In this document: positions 48,342 to 57,271 of the stretch, in pieces
How the letters are laid out: every line of letters starts with the position of its first letter
Position numbering within the stretch: position 1 is the stretch's first letter
Assembly: GCF_000374425.1 (NCBI RefSeq)
Contig: NZ_KB894358.1
Span: 67,404-131,403, forward strand
Length of the DNA stretch: 64,000 nt
Reading direction: 5' to 3'
Source of the DNA: Acinetobacter tjernbergiae DSM 14971 = CIP 107465
GTDB lineage: Bacteria; Pseudomonadota; Gammaproteobacteria; Pseudomonadales; Moraxellaceae
Notes under the pieces: generated by a model
Database searches by the model: none
What the model saw: the letters and a program-made list of their open reading frames with translations, nothing else
What the model was told of the DNA's origin: nothing
Made by a program: the position numbers and the translations under genes

Positions 48342-48847
48342 ACATACTTCTCCAATAACTGTTTGACTGATGATACGTCCACTAAACCATGCGTATCTTC
48401 ATCAATCATTAAGGTTGGACCTTTGTCACAGTTGCCTAAACAGCAAATTGGGAGCAAGGTAAAACGACCATCTGCTGTGGTTTGCCCGTATTGGATACCC
48501 AACTCACGCTGAAATGCTTCAGCTAAAGTTTCTGCACCCATCAAGAAACATGCAATTGAGTCACACAATAAAATCACGTGACGGCCCACAGGTTGGCGAT
48601 AAATACGGTTATAGAACGTTGCTACACCTTCTAAATCAGCCACGCTCATACTTAACAATTGTGCAATTGCATTCATTTGAGCATCATCTACCCAGCCATT
48701 ACGGCGTTGTACACCCTTTAACGCATCAAGTGATGCTGCACGAGGGTACGGATAGTGATCAATGTGATGTTCAATTTCATGGATTTCTTCAGTCGTCAAA
48801 ATCCCTTCAACATTCACACGAGGTTTTTTATCAGTCAAAATCATCAT
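48338..48847 (-). CDS. nuoE: NADH-quinone oxidoreductase subunit E
   Basis: The 169-residue subunit has a thioredoxin-like fold binding the 2Fe-2S cluster N1a. The ligands are in the two pairs LCDSIAC and CCLGNCD. Two ATGs stand side by side at the start (48842-48847). Confidence 0.95.
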   Translation of the reverse strand: MMILTDKKPRVNVEGILTTEEIHEIEHHIDHYPYPRAASLDALKGVQRRNGWVDDAQMNAIAQLLSMSVADLEGVATFYNRIYRQPVGRHVILLCDSIACFLMGAETLAEAFQRELGIQYGQTTADGRFTLLPICCLGNCDKGPTLMIDEDTHGLVDVSSVKQLLEKYV

Positions 48848-48859
48848 AATCGTTTGCCC

Positions 48860-50647
48860 CTAGCGATCCACGTCAGCCATAACCACGTCAATGGTCGCCA
48901 AATAAATGATCAAGTCAGAAACTAAACTGCCATTAATCACAGAAGGCATTTGCTGCAAATGCGTGAAAGTCGGTGTACGAATACGCGTACGGTAACTCAT
49001 GGTTGACTTATCTGAAGTCAAATAATAAGTACTCGCACCTTTCACCACTTCAGTCATAAACGATGACTCACCCGCAGGCATTACAGGACCCCAAGACACG
49101 CTCAAGAAGTGCGTAATCAAAGTTTCAATATCTTGTAATGTCTTATCTTTTGGTGGTGGAACTGCCAATGGATGATCCGCTTTATAAGGACCAGAAGGCA
49201 TGTTATCCAAACACTGCTGAATGATTTTCAACGACTCAGTAATTTCACGGAAGTGAACCAATACGCGCGCATAAGCATCGCCTTCGTATTCTACTGGCAC
49301 ATCAAAATCAAAGTTTTCATAACCGCTATATGGACGATATTTACGAACGTCAAAGTCAATTCCTGTCGCACGTAAACCTGTACCTGTTACACCCCAAGCC
49401 AACGCAGATTTAGCATCGTATTGCGCAACATTGCGAGTACGACCAATAAATACTGAGTTTTTAAGTGCTGCAGTGTAGTACTCGTTCAAACGCTTCGGCA
49501 TCCACTCCAACAATTCCTTCACTAGCTTCTGCCAGTTATTTGGAAGGTCGTGTGCTGTACCGCCAATACGGAACCATGCTGGGTGCATACGGTAACCCGT
49601 GATTGCTTCAACGATGTCATAGACTTTTTGACGGTCTGCGAACATATAGAATACTGGCGTCATACCACCCGCATCCTGAATCGCTGTACCACAGAACAAC
49701 AAGTGGTTATTGATACGGAACAATTCATTCAACATCACACGAATGACTTGTGCGCGCTCAGGAACTTTAATCCCTGCAAGCTGCTCAACCGCCATCACAT
49801 ATGGCATGTTTTGCGCACAACCACCTAAGTAGTCAACACGATCCGTATACGGAATGAATGAATGCCATGTTTGACGTTCAGCCATCTTTTCCACACCACG
49901 GTGGTGATAACCGATGTCAGGCACACAGTCTTTGACTTCTTCGCCATCTAACTGCAAAACAATACGGAATGCACCGTGCGCAGATGGATGGTTAGGACCT
50001 AAGTTTAAGAACATAAAGTCTTCATCGGCAGTGCCGCGTTTTAGACCCCAGTCTTCAGGTACAAAGCGCAAGTGTTCTTGTTCAAAATCTTGCTTCGCTT
50101 GATCTTGCATATACGGCGTATATTCTGTCGCACGTGCCGAATATTCTTTACGTAAAGGATGACCTTCCCAGTAAGTTGGTAACAAAATACGACGGAGCAT
50201 TGGATGCCCTGCGAAATTGATCCCAAACATATCGTAGGCTTCACGCTCATACCAGTTGGCATTTGGCCAGATATTACTTGCTGTTGGAATGTCTAAATCA
50301 TTTTCATTCAATGCAACTTTGATACGAATATCACTATTGCGCTCAAGTGAAAGTAAATGATAAAACACTGTAAAATCAGATGCTGGCAAACCATCACGGT
50401 GAACACGTAAGCGTTCATCTACCGCAGACAAGTCAAACAGCATCACATAAGGACGTTCCACTTTACGGAGGAACATAAGGACTTCTTGCACGCGTGCGCG
50501 CTCAACCCAGACTGTTGGAAACTCTTCAAAAGTCGCCTGCACGTAGAAGTTCTCACCAAATTTGGTTTTGAGCTCTTCTACAATTGCAAATGCTGGGCGT
50601 GAATCAACTTTCGTTGATTCTGGCATAGCAATGTCAGTTTCAGCCAT
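48860..50647 (-). CDS. nuoC: NADH-quinone oxidoreductase fused subunit CD
   Basis: The 595-residue fused protein is known as NuoCD. The NuoC part (about 1-185) includes [12 protein letters not shown] and [22 protein letters not shown] charged linker with Gln/Glu runs to about residue 210. The NuoD part starts at [21 protein letters not shown] and carries the quinone-site blocks [17 protein letters not shown] and DRVDYLGG. The fusion is typical of gammaproteobacteria such as E. coli and Pseudomonas. Confidence 0.95.
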   Translation of the reverse strand: MAETDIAMPESTKVDSRPAFAIVEELKTKFGENFYVQATFEEFPTVWVERARVQEVLMFLRKVERPYVMLFDLSAVDERLRVHRDGLPASDFTVFYHLLSLERNSDIRIKVALNENDLDIPTASNIWPNANWYEREAYDMFGINFAGHPMLRRILLPTYWEGHPLRKEYSARATEYTPYMQDQAKQDFEQEHLRFVPEDWGLKRGTADEDFMFLNLGPNHPSAHGAFRIVLQLDGEEVKDCVPDIGYHHRGVEKMAERQTWHSFIPYTDRVDYLGGCAQNMPYVMAVEQLAGIKVPERAQVIRVMLNELFRINNHLLFCGTAIQDAGGMTPVFYMFADRQKVYDIVEAITGYRMHPAWFRIGGTAHDLPNNWQKLVKELLEWMPKRLNEYYTAALKNSVFIGRTRNVAQYDAKSALAWGVTGTGLRATGIDFDVRKYRPYSGYENFDFDVPVEYEGDAYARVLVHFREITESLKIIQQCLDNMPSGPYKADHPLAVPPPKDKTLQDIETLITHFLSVSWGPVMPAGESSFMTEVVKGASTYYLTSDKSTMSYRTRIRTPTFTHLQQMPSVINGSLVSDLIIYLATIDVVMADVDR

Positions 50648-50731
50648 TGGCTTGGCTTCCTATTTAATACAAATTCTGGCAATTTTCCCGATGACCATAT
50701 CCATGAGATATGTCAAAACTCATCGTTAAAA

Positions 50732-51409
50732 TTATTTAATTTCATCCATAGAGCGTAAGTTTTTCACCGCAATACGGTCAGCATTCTTACGATCGCGTTC
50801 TGGCATCATCTTTGGCTTATACACAGGCTGAAGATCATCACCAATCACCGCTGAAAGTGGACGGCGCTCAAGTTGAATTTGGTCTTGAAGTAACATCAAT
50901 GCTTGAATGAGTGCTTCTGGGCGAGGAGGACAACCTGGGATGTACACATCAACAGGAATAATTTTGTCTACGCCTTGCACCACAGAATAGATGTCGTACA
51001 TACCACCAGAGTTTGCACAAGCACCCATTGAAATGACCCATTTAGGCTCAAGCATTTGTTCATACAAACGTTGAATAACGGGTGCCATTTTGACAAAGCA
51101 GGTTCCTGCAACAATCATCAAATCCGCTTGACGTGGTGAAGCACGAATTACCTCAGCACCAAAACGTGATAAGTCATGTACGCCAGTCAATGTGGTTGCA
51201 TATTCAACGTAGCAGCATGATGTACCAAAGTTAAATGGCCACAAAGAGTTTTTACGCCCCCAGTTCACTGCGGTATGCAACACATCTTCAAGACGTGTCA
51301 TCATCACACTTTTATTCACTTCTTCCTCAAGAGGATCAGTTACGATTTGACGATCTTGTAATGGATATTGATCGGCATCTGGATTCGCACGGGTTAAAGT
51401 ATATTTCAT
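50732..51409 (-). CDS. nuoB: NADH-quinone oxidoreductase subunit B
   Basis: The 225-residue subunit carries the terminal cluster N2 that reduces quinone. Ligands are in [21 protein letters not shown] and [11 protein letters not shown]. The double CC is the family hallmark. It is 6 bases after nuoA and 84 bases before nuoCD. Confidence 0.96.
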   Translation of the reverse strand: MKYTLTRANPDADQYPLQDRQIVTDPLEEEVNKSVMMTRLEDVLHTAVNWGRKNSLWPFNFGTSCCYVEYATTLTGVHDLSRFGAEVIRASPRQADLMIVAGTCFVKMAPVIQRLYEQMLEPKWVISMGACANSGGMYDIYSVVQGVDKIIPVDVYIPGCPPRPEALIQALMLLQDQIQLERRPLSAVIGDDLQPVYKPKMMPERDRKNADRIAVKNLRSMDEIK

Positions 51410-51415
51410 CCCGAC

Positions 51416-51967
51416 TTACTCCTGTTTAAATGATGATGTAGTCGGTGTCTTAGACTTAAGACGACCAGAAGACTGCGCTGGAATATGACCAGTAGGATCG
51501 ACAACCAATTCTTCAATATTATTGAATCGAGTAATGTCAGCAATATTCATATTCGGTGAGCCAATTTTTATTGTCATACCAGCAGCTTTACGACGATCTA
51601 CAGGTGCCCAATTCAGCGCTCCTACAGAAATTGCATAAACCAAGGCAATCAATAGATCAACAACAAAAATAACGACCGTGGTAAATCCAAACCAACCTAC
51701 TTCACGAACAGAAGTTGCCCATGCGTAGAGGTAAAGGGCTTCCAAATCAAAAACCACAAAGAAGATTGCAACTAAATAGAATTTGGCTGACAAGCGAATA
51801 CGAGCGCCGCCCGCACTAACTACACCTGATTCAAACTGCTCTTGTTTCGCACGCCCCCATGCTTTACCCCCGAGGAGTAAGGGAACGGTAAGCATAAAAA
51901 CGCAAAGAAATGTAACGCCGATCACGAAGGCGATAATCGCCCAATCGTATGGAGTAATGGCACTCAT
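51416..51967 (-). CDS. nuoA: NADH-quinone oxidoreductase subunit A
   Basis: The 183-residue first subunit of the operon has three helices and the block KEQFESGV-like sequence followed by FYLVAIFFVVFDLEALYLYAWA, which holds the conserved acidic residues. The C-terminus (about 135-183) is longer than in E. coli (147 residues) and hydrophilic. AGGAG lies about 10 bases upstream of the ATG. The operon promoter must be in the 396-base spacer upstream. Confidence 0.94.
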   Translation of the reverse strand: MSAITPYDWAIIAFVIGVTFLCVFMLTVPLLLGGKAWGRAKQEQFESGVVSAGGARIRLSAKFYLVAIFFVVFDLEALYLYAWATSVREVGWFGFTTVVIFVVDLLIALVYAISVGALNWAPVDRRKAAGMTIKIGSPNMNIADITRFNNIEELVVDPTGHIPAQSSGRLKSKTPTTSSFKQE

Positions 51968-52363
51968 GCGGGGATAACTCCTGGCAGGCCTATTTTTAAC
52001 AAAGAATGTATGTATTGGCCTTCAAATACACCAAACACAAAATTAATCCCGCCAATTGTACCTGATTTCTAATTTCTCATGCTAGTTGAAGCGCTTTAGT
52101 CTTTAGGATGATTTTGTTGATTAATTTACTGATCTATCCTAGATCACTATGAATTCCCCCTTAGAAATCGAATTATCTAATCAAATACTCTATCTTGATC
52201 ATTTTTTTCTTTATTTATGCGCCAAAAACATTCTTAATTTATTACAAATGCTCAAAAACATTGCAGTACGAACTAAATCATTGCATTGATACAAATTTAT
52301 GCTGAAAATTTAAACAAAATTTATATAATAGCCCGAGAAAATTCCTCAAGGAAAAGTGTCAGG
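51968..52363. other. Spacer between nuoA and the diguanylate cyclase gene
   Basis: These 396 bases should contain the nuo promoter and the promoter of the divergent cyclase gene. A TACAAT on the minus strand (52055-52060) is a possible nuo -10 without a good -35. GATCTATCCTAGATC at 52131-52145 is a perfect 6-bp inverted repeat. No gene was seen. Confidence 0.5.
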
Positions 52364-53782
52364 ATGACTCCATCAGTAGCAGAATTAAAGCCTCGATCGC
52401 TTTTGCAATTATTTTTAATTTTTACTGCTGTGATCTTTTTTTGTTGCATCCTTGGTATCGCGACCCGACATTTAACATTTCTTGCTTCGTTTTGGCCTGC
52501 AAACTCCGTTTTACTGGGTCTACTTATCCGCTTTCCACAAACACGCCATCCGATCAGCTTTATTGGTGCTATGGTGGGATATTTACTCGCAGATACACTA
52601 CAAGATACCCCGTTTTTACTCAACTTCTGTTTAACTTCTGCCAACTTACTTTATGTCATCACTACACTGACTCTCTACATACGATTTAATACATTTATAC
52701 GCTCAATGCATTATGGTTATTTCTACTTATTCTTATTTAGTTTTTGTTGTTTGGGAGCACTATCTAGCTCATTGTTTGCTGCATTCACACTGCCCTACTT
52801 TAATACAAAATTTGCTTTAGGCTCATTTTGGATCGATTTTGGCTATTGGTTCACTGCAGAAATTCAAAATGCTTTATTGCTTTTGCCTGCAATTATTAGT
52901 GCGCCACATTTGTTTGAATTTAAACAACAACTCAAAGAACTTAAAACCCAAACTGCGCTATCAACTCTTCCTTTATTTACTGTTATTTTCTCAATTGTAA
53001 TTGGCTACTACGATGCTGGGCCTGGCTCATTACTTTATCCTATCGCACCATTAATTTGGTGTGCCCTACGTTACCGTCATTTTTCAGTTGCGATCATTAC
53101 CTCGATTAGCTGTGCATTCATTATCTATCATGTTTCGCAAAACTATTTATTACTTTACCCAAACCAATATCTGAATAACACCATCTCGACTCGTTTAGGT
53201 TTAATCATGATGACCATCGCTCCACTTACGGTATCCAGCATCAACATGGTTAGATCCAAACTTATTCAAGAATTACAACATACTATTGCTCATGATGAAT
53301 TAACCTCGAGTCTAACACGGCGTCAATTTCTACAATCTGTAGAACTTTTACAACAACAAGCAACTCATTCAACCCAAACAACCGCTTTTCTCATGCTAGA
53401 TATTGATCATTTCAAACAAGTAAATGATAGCTATGGTCATCAAATTGGGGATCGTGCCCTACAAAGCTGTGTGCAGACAATCCAAACAGTGTTAAGTCCT
53501 CAAGATTTATTAGGACGTTTAGGCGGTGAAGAATTTGCGATATTCATGATCAATACTGATATAAATACTGCATACCAATGTGCTGAAATCATTCGAGAAA
53601 AAATTAGCAAAACCCCGATTCAATTAGACCATCAGCAGCATTTTTTCATCCAGATTAGTATTGGTATTTGTGTCCACAGACCTAAAAATCAACAACCGAT
53701 TGAACATTTATTCAAACAAGCTGACGACGCTCTCTACCAAGCCAAACGCCAAGGTCGAAATCAAGTTGTCATCTCGACATAA
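52364..53782 (+). CDS. Diguanylate cyclase with MASE1 membrane sensor
   Basis: I choose the ATG at 52364 (MTPSVAELKPRSLLQ); the frame opens at 52286. The 472-residue protein has about eight hydrophobic segments of the MASE1 type (WPANSVLLGLLIRFP, FIGAMVGYLLADTL) and a C-terminal GGDEF domain (about 305-470). The signature is GGEEF at 387-391, a form usually active in c-di-GMP synthesis. The Arg of the RxxD product-inhibition site is Ser (SPQD), so feedback by c-di-GMP is probably lost. It likely affects biofilm or motility. Monocistronic. Confidence 0.9.
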   Translation: MTPSVAELKPRSLLQLFLIFTAVIFFCCILGIATRHLTFLASFWPANSVLLGLLIRFPQTRHPISFIGAMVGYLLADTLQDTPFLLNFCLTSANLLYVITTLTLYIRFNTFIRSMHYGYFYLFLFSFCCLGALSSSLFAAFTLPYFNTKFALGSFWIDFGYWFTAEIQNALLLLPAIISAPHLFEFKQQLKELKTQTALSTLPLFTVIFSIVIGYYDAGPGSLLYPIAPLIWCALRYRHFSVAIITSISCAFIIYHVSQNYLLLYPNQYLNNTISTRLGLIMMTIAPLTVSSINMVRSKLIQELQHTIAHDELTSSLTRRQFLQSVELLQQQATHSTQTTAFLMLDIDHFKQVNDSYGHQIGDRALQSCVQTIQTVLSPQDLLGRLGGEEFAIFMINTDINTAYQCAEIIREKISKTPIQLDHQQHFFIQISIGICVHRPKNQQPIEHLFKQADDALYQAKRQGRNQVVIST

Positions 53783-53874
53783 TATGTTTCAATTCAGCTA
53801 AATACTTTAATTAACTTTATACACAGCTTGAGCAATTGATCGGTATTCTAAAAGTAGAAAACAAGGAGAAAAAT

Positions 53875-54231
53875 ATGCATTTAGAATATACACACGACTC
53901 AGATTATTTCTTTTTTTCACAACTCTTAATGCGTCATATAGAAAGTTATATTCGAAAGCATCCAGATGCTGACAATGCAATTTTTGATTTAAGAGATATT
54001 TACGAAGTTTTTAGAGAAGATTTCGCTGCAACAACCACAAATCTTGAAAGCATCCTTAATATTGCAGACTCCTATAAAGTAGAAACATTAAATGGGGATC
54101 AGGTGCTGATCAAAAGCTATAAAATAGATGTCAAAAATAATTCCTTACTCCTTGATTTTAATGTTGACTCATTAAATAGTCTTAAATCAGGTTATCCACT
54201 GATTGAACCAGACTCTTCTGTTCACGAATAA
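53875..54231 (+). CDS. Hypothetical protein, 118 residues
   Basis: The ATG at 53875 is preceded by AAGGAG at 6 bases, a strong site; the frame opens upstream at 53836. The protein is acidic and soluble, with two helices (residues 10-60) followed by beta-rich sequence (KVETLNGDQVLIKSYKIDVKNNSLLLDFN). No family recognised. A strong terminator follows. Confidence 0.75.
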   Translation: MHLEYTHDSDYFFFSQLLMRHIESYIRKHPDADNAIFDLRDIYEVFREDFAATTTNLESILNIADSYKVETLNGDQVLIKSYKIDVKNNSLLLDFNVDSLNSLKSGYPLIEPDSSVHE

Positions 54232-54262
54232 ATTATTACTATTTAATAATTTATTAGAGAAA

Positions 54263-54304
54263 TGACAAAAAAGCCAAAGCATCTCAACTTTGGCTTTTTT
54301 GTCA
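54263..54304. terminator. Strong bidirectional terminator between the orphan gene and bfmS
   Basis: TGACAAAAAAGCCAAAG and CTTTGGCTTTTTTGTCA form a perfect 17-bp stem with an 8-base loop, between convergent genes. Confidence 0.92.
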
Positions 54305-54330
54305 ACATATTAAAATTTGATAAGTTAAAA

Positions 54331-55971
54331 CTATTTTTTTACATTTTGTTTATAGCGCTTTGCAGGCCATGTCATGGTGAAACGTGCACCACCTAAATTT
54401 GGGCTCTGATCAACTTGGATTTGACCACCAAACCAATACGCAATACGACTTACAATAGATAAACCTAGGCCATAACCACCGGAAGCACGAGTACGACTAT
54501 CATCCAAACGAGCAAAAGCTTCAAAGATTCGTGCACGCTCTTGTTCTGGAATACCAGGACCATCATCTTCAACACAAACATATGCCTTACCATCTGCACG
54601 TACACCACCACTAATCCGAACTTTATGATCGCAATAACGAACTGCATTTCCAACCAGATTCTGAACCACACGGTGCAGATAACGTCTCTCAGCATCAACA
54701 CGTAATGCCAATGGCGGAGCAATTAATTCGATTTCTTTTTGTGTCTTCAGTGCTTCTGTTTCTACAGCAACTTGATCAAGTACTTCAACCAGTACCACAT
54801 CTTCAAAATCTAACGATGGCGTACCCTGTTCTAGTTTTGCATAAGTCATAATCTCATCAATTAAGGTATTGAGTGCTTCAATATCTTTATCAATCATATC
54901 GACTTGCTGAATACGATAATTATAGTCATCCTCTTCAGCCAACATTTCCATGCCAAATCGAATACGCGCAACTGGCGTTCTCAACTCATGCGAAACCGCA
55001 CGCATTAATTCACGCTGTGCTTCGATCAGACGTTGGATATGATCGGACATATTGTTATAACTCGATGCCAAGTTTGCCATTTCATCCGTACCTTCAATGG
55101 GTACACGTAATGATAAATCACCTGACTTCATCTTATTCAAGGCATAACGCACCTGACGAATTTTACGTTCTAATGGCAAGATTAAGCCATAGACCCCCAA
55201 ACTCAATAAGAATAAACTGAATAGCGTAATACCTGCTGCAAGCTGAAAAGGCATCCAATTAAACATTGGAACAGGACCCAATACCAAAACTTGTGCAGGA
55301 TGATTTGGCATTGGTGAAACAATTGAAATAGTGGTGCCACGTACAGTTGCGCTATCTTTATAAAGCAATACGCTTTGATCTTGGCGTAATCGACCAATCT
55401 GCTCTGAATCCAGATTAATATCTTTAATATTATAAATTTCAATTGGGTAATAAAAATGCTTTTTAATACGCTCTAGATATTCACGTTCTTGACCAGGATA
55501 AAAAATCAAATAATCCAATACAAAAATAGGTAACGCCTTCATTTGACGCTCACCAAGCTTATCAACCTTGATATAAAGATAATGTTTCGCATCATCTTTC
55601 AAACCAATAATGATATAGCCCACACCATTATTTGCATCATAACGAACCACTGACTTTTGCTCAGCAATCCGTTTTTTTTCTGTACGAGAAAGCTCTACCC
55701 GTTCTGCATCCACATAGTAGATTGGAAGTTCGAGCAAATCAGATGCATCAGAAATCCAATCTAACTTTTGTTGTTTTTGAGGCTGTCGAGATACCCCCTC
55801 ACTAATGACATACGAAATACCATCAGTGAGGGATTCACGATATTCTTGCGCACGTTGGTAGTTGATGACTTGCACTAGCAAATAACAAAATGCGGCAACT
55901 ACAACAACTAAAACCACTAATCCAGCATAGATTCGCAAGAAAATGCTGTTTCTTAGTACTCGACTCACCAT
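54331..55971 (-). CDS. bfmS: Sensor histidine kinase BfmS
   Basis: The 546-residue inner-membrane kinase has helix 1 (about 12-34), a periplasmic domain (35-240), helix 2 (about 243-265), a HAMP domain (266-318) and the phospho-acceptor block AVSHELRTP with His328. ATP-binding N and G boxes are NLVGNAVRYC, DDGPGIP and GGYGLGLSI. It resembles RstB. In Acinetobacter baumannii BfmRS controls pili, biofilm, capsule and antibiotic tolerance; BfmS mostly restrains BfmR. It starts 40 bases after bfmR and is co-transcribed. Confidence 0.93.
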   Translation of the reverse strand: MVSRVLRNSIFLRIYAGLVVLVVVVAAFCYLLVQVINYQRAQEYRESLTDGISYVISEGVSRQPQKQQKLDWISDASDLLELPIYYVDAERVELSRTEKKRIAEQKSVVRYDANNGVGYIIIGLKDDAKHYLYIKVDKLGERQMKALPIFVLDYLIFYPGQEREYLERIKKHFYYPIEIYNIKDINLDSEQIGRLRQDQSVLLYKDSATVRGTTISIVSPMPNHPAQVLVLGPVPMFNWMPFQLAAGITLFSLFLLSLGVYGLILPLERKIRQVRYALNKMKSGDLSLRVPIEGTDEMANLASSYNNMSDHIQRLIEAQRELMRAVSHELRTPVARIRFGMEMLAEEDDYNYRIQQVDMIDKDIEALNTLIDEIMTYAKLEQGTPSLDFEDVVLVEVLDQVAVETEALKTQKEIELIAPPLALRVDAERRYLHRVVQNLVGNAVRYCDHKVRISGGVRADGKAYVCVEDDGPGIPEQERARIFEAFARLDDSRTRASGGYGLGLSIVSRIAYWFGGQIQVDQSPNLGGARFTMTWPAKRYKQNVKK

Positions 55972-56011
55972 ACGAAAAATAATTCCAAGCTAATTTTAAG
56001 CAAGCGGCAAA

Positions 56012-56728
56012 TTATAATCCGTTGGTTTCTTTAACGAATAAATAACCTTTACTCCGCACAGTTTTAATACGTTTTGGATTTTCTGGATCATCACCAATTT
56101 TTGGACGAATACGTGAAATACGCACGTCAATCGAACGATCTTGACCGTCGTACTCAATACCACGTAGACGCTCAAAGATATCTTCACGAGATAAGATACG
56201 TCCTGCATTTGAAGCTAATAACCACAATAAATCATATTCCGCACTGGTGAAATCAACCAACTCACCGTTGAGCGTTACTGAACGACCGCCGTTATCAATC
56301 ACAAGATCGTCAAACTCAATACGTTGAGCAACTTCATCTTCAACTGTTTTATCTGTACGACGTAATAAAGCACGGATACGAGCCAATAACACACGCGGCT
56401 GAACAGGTTTCGCCACGTAATCATCTGCGCCCATTTCCAAACCAAGCACCTGATCCATATCTTCAGTACGTGCTGTTAACATCAAAATCGGTTGATGATA
56501 ATGTGGACGAACTTCTCGACAAACGGTTAAGCCATCCGCACCTGGTAACATCACATCAAGCACCACTAAATCGGGTTGCTCACTGATAATACGGCGAATC
56601 GCACGATTACCATCCGTTTCAACCCCAACTTCTAAACCGTTACGAATCAAATACTCTTGTGTTAAACGTGCTAGGCGTTCGTCATCTTCAACGATCAAAA
56701 TCTTCGGTAACTTTTCTTCTTGGCTCAT
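56012..56728 (-). CDS. bfmR: OmpR-family response regulator BfmR
   Basis: The 238-residue protein has a receiver domain (7-120) with the acidic pair EDD (14-16), phospho-acceptor Asp58 in DLVVLDVMLPGADG, Thr in LTART and Lys in AKP. A C-terminal winged-helix domain (about 135-235) ends with the recognition segment DRSIDVRISRIRPKIGDD and KGYLF. The sequence matches BfmR of A. baumannii as I know it. AGGGG lies 8 bases before the ATG. The promoter at 56797-56824 overlaps a palindrome, which fits autoregulation. Confidence 0.95.
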   Translation of the reverse strand: MSQEEKLPKILIVEDDERLARLTQEYLIRNGLEVGVETDGNRAIRRIISEQPDLVVLDVMLPGADGLTVCREVRPHYHQPILMLTARTEDMDQVLGLEMGADDYVAKPVQPRVLLARIRALLRRTDKTVEDEVAQRIEFDDLVIDNGGRSVTLNGELVDFTSAEYDLLWLLASNAGRILSREDIFERLRGIEYDGQDRSIDVRISRIRPKIGDDPENPKRIKTVRSKGYLFVKETNGL

Positions 56729-56796
56729 TTGTTTGCCCCTAAAATCTGAGTGAATCTGTGTAAAAAATTGGACAGATACATTGGTTTATGTTTTGC

Positions 56797-56824
56797 AATA
56801 TACACACGTTTACATTGTAAACAA
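56797..56824 (-). promoter_or_regulatory. Candidate bfmR promoter with overlapping palindrome
   Basis: On the minus strand TTGTTT and TATATT are 16 bases apart. The perfect palindrome GTTTACATTGTAAAC (56808-56822) covers the -35 and spacer. It contains TTTACA/TGTAAA halves like the box of the related regulator RstA. A second inverted repeat, TAGGCGT/ACGCCTA, lies just upstream at 56826-56854. Confidence 0.6.
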
Positions 56825-57010
56825 GTAGGCGTTCACCAAACTGATACACGCCTAAGCACTTTTGTTATACTTTTATTAAAATTATGAATTTTAATATATT
56901 TTTTAATTTTATCTGCATTTTCCGACAGGATGAATTTTTAGTATAAATTTTGTGCCAATGTTAAACAATTTGTTTCTTTCTTCGCCCAAAATAATTTAAG
57001 TGTTTGTTTT

Positions 57011-57038
57011 TTGACTTATCCACAGAGTTATCTATAAG
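57011..57038 (+). promoter_or_regulatory. Candidate nrdA promoter P1 with DnaA box
   Basis: TTGACT and TATAAG are 16 bases apart. A perfect DnaA box TTATCCACA (57016-57024) overlaps the end of the -35 and the spacer. In E. coli DnaA also controls nrdAB. Confidence 0.6.
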
Positions 57039-57121
57039 CCTTTTTTAATGGCTTTGTTATGCTATGTGCCTGTGAATTCAGCAGTTAAGACATGAAAAAA
57101 AATTTACCAAAATGTCAAGGA

Positions 57122-57150
57122 TTGATCTGCTGTAAAAAATCCCGTATCTT
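57122..57150 (+). promoter_or_regulatory. Candidate nrdA promoter P2
   Basis: TTGATC and TATCTT are separated by 17 bases, about 120 bases before the nrdA start. The -10 falls inside the first NrdR-like box, the arrangement expected for repression by NrdR. Confidence 0.5.
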
Positions 57151-57186
57151 GTGTTGAAAATAAACTTTAACCACTAAGTATTGTGT
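57139..57186 (+). promoter_or_regulatory. Tandem NrdR boxes
   Basis: Two 16-base sites, ATCCCGTATCTTGTGT (57139-57154) and CCACTAAGTATTGTGT (57171-57186), match the NrdR consensus acaCwAtATmTwGtgt at 12 and 13 of 16 positions. Their centres are 32 bases apart, about three helical turns, as in known NrdR targets. Confidence 0.65.
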
Positions 57187-57271
57187 TTATCCCTCAAACA
57201 TCGTGGCATATTTCTGCTCGATTCAAACGGTCTATGAACATAAAAATAGATGATAATGGAGCTATGCTGAC

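Noticed and set aside
38500..51500. Many plus-strand frames of 60-120 codons inside the nuo operon
   Set aside because: They are antisense shadows of highly conserved nuo genes. Their composition is odd and no starts or domains are recognisable.
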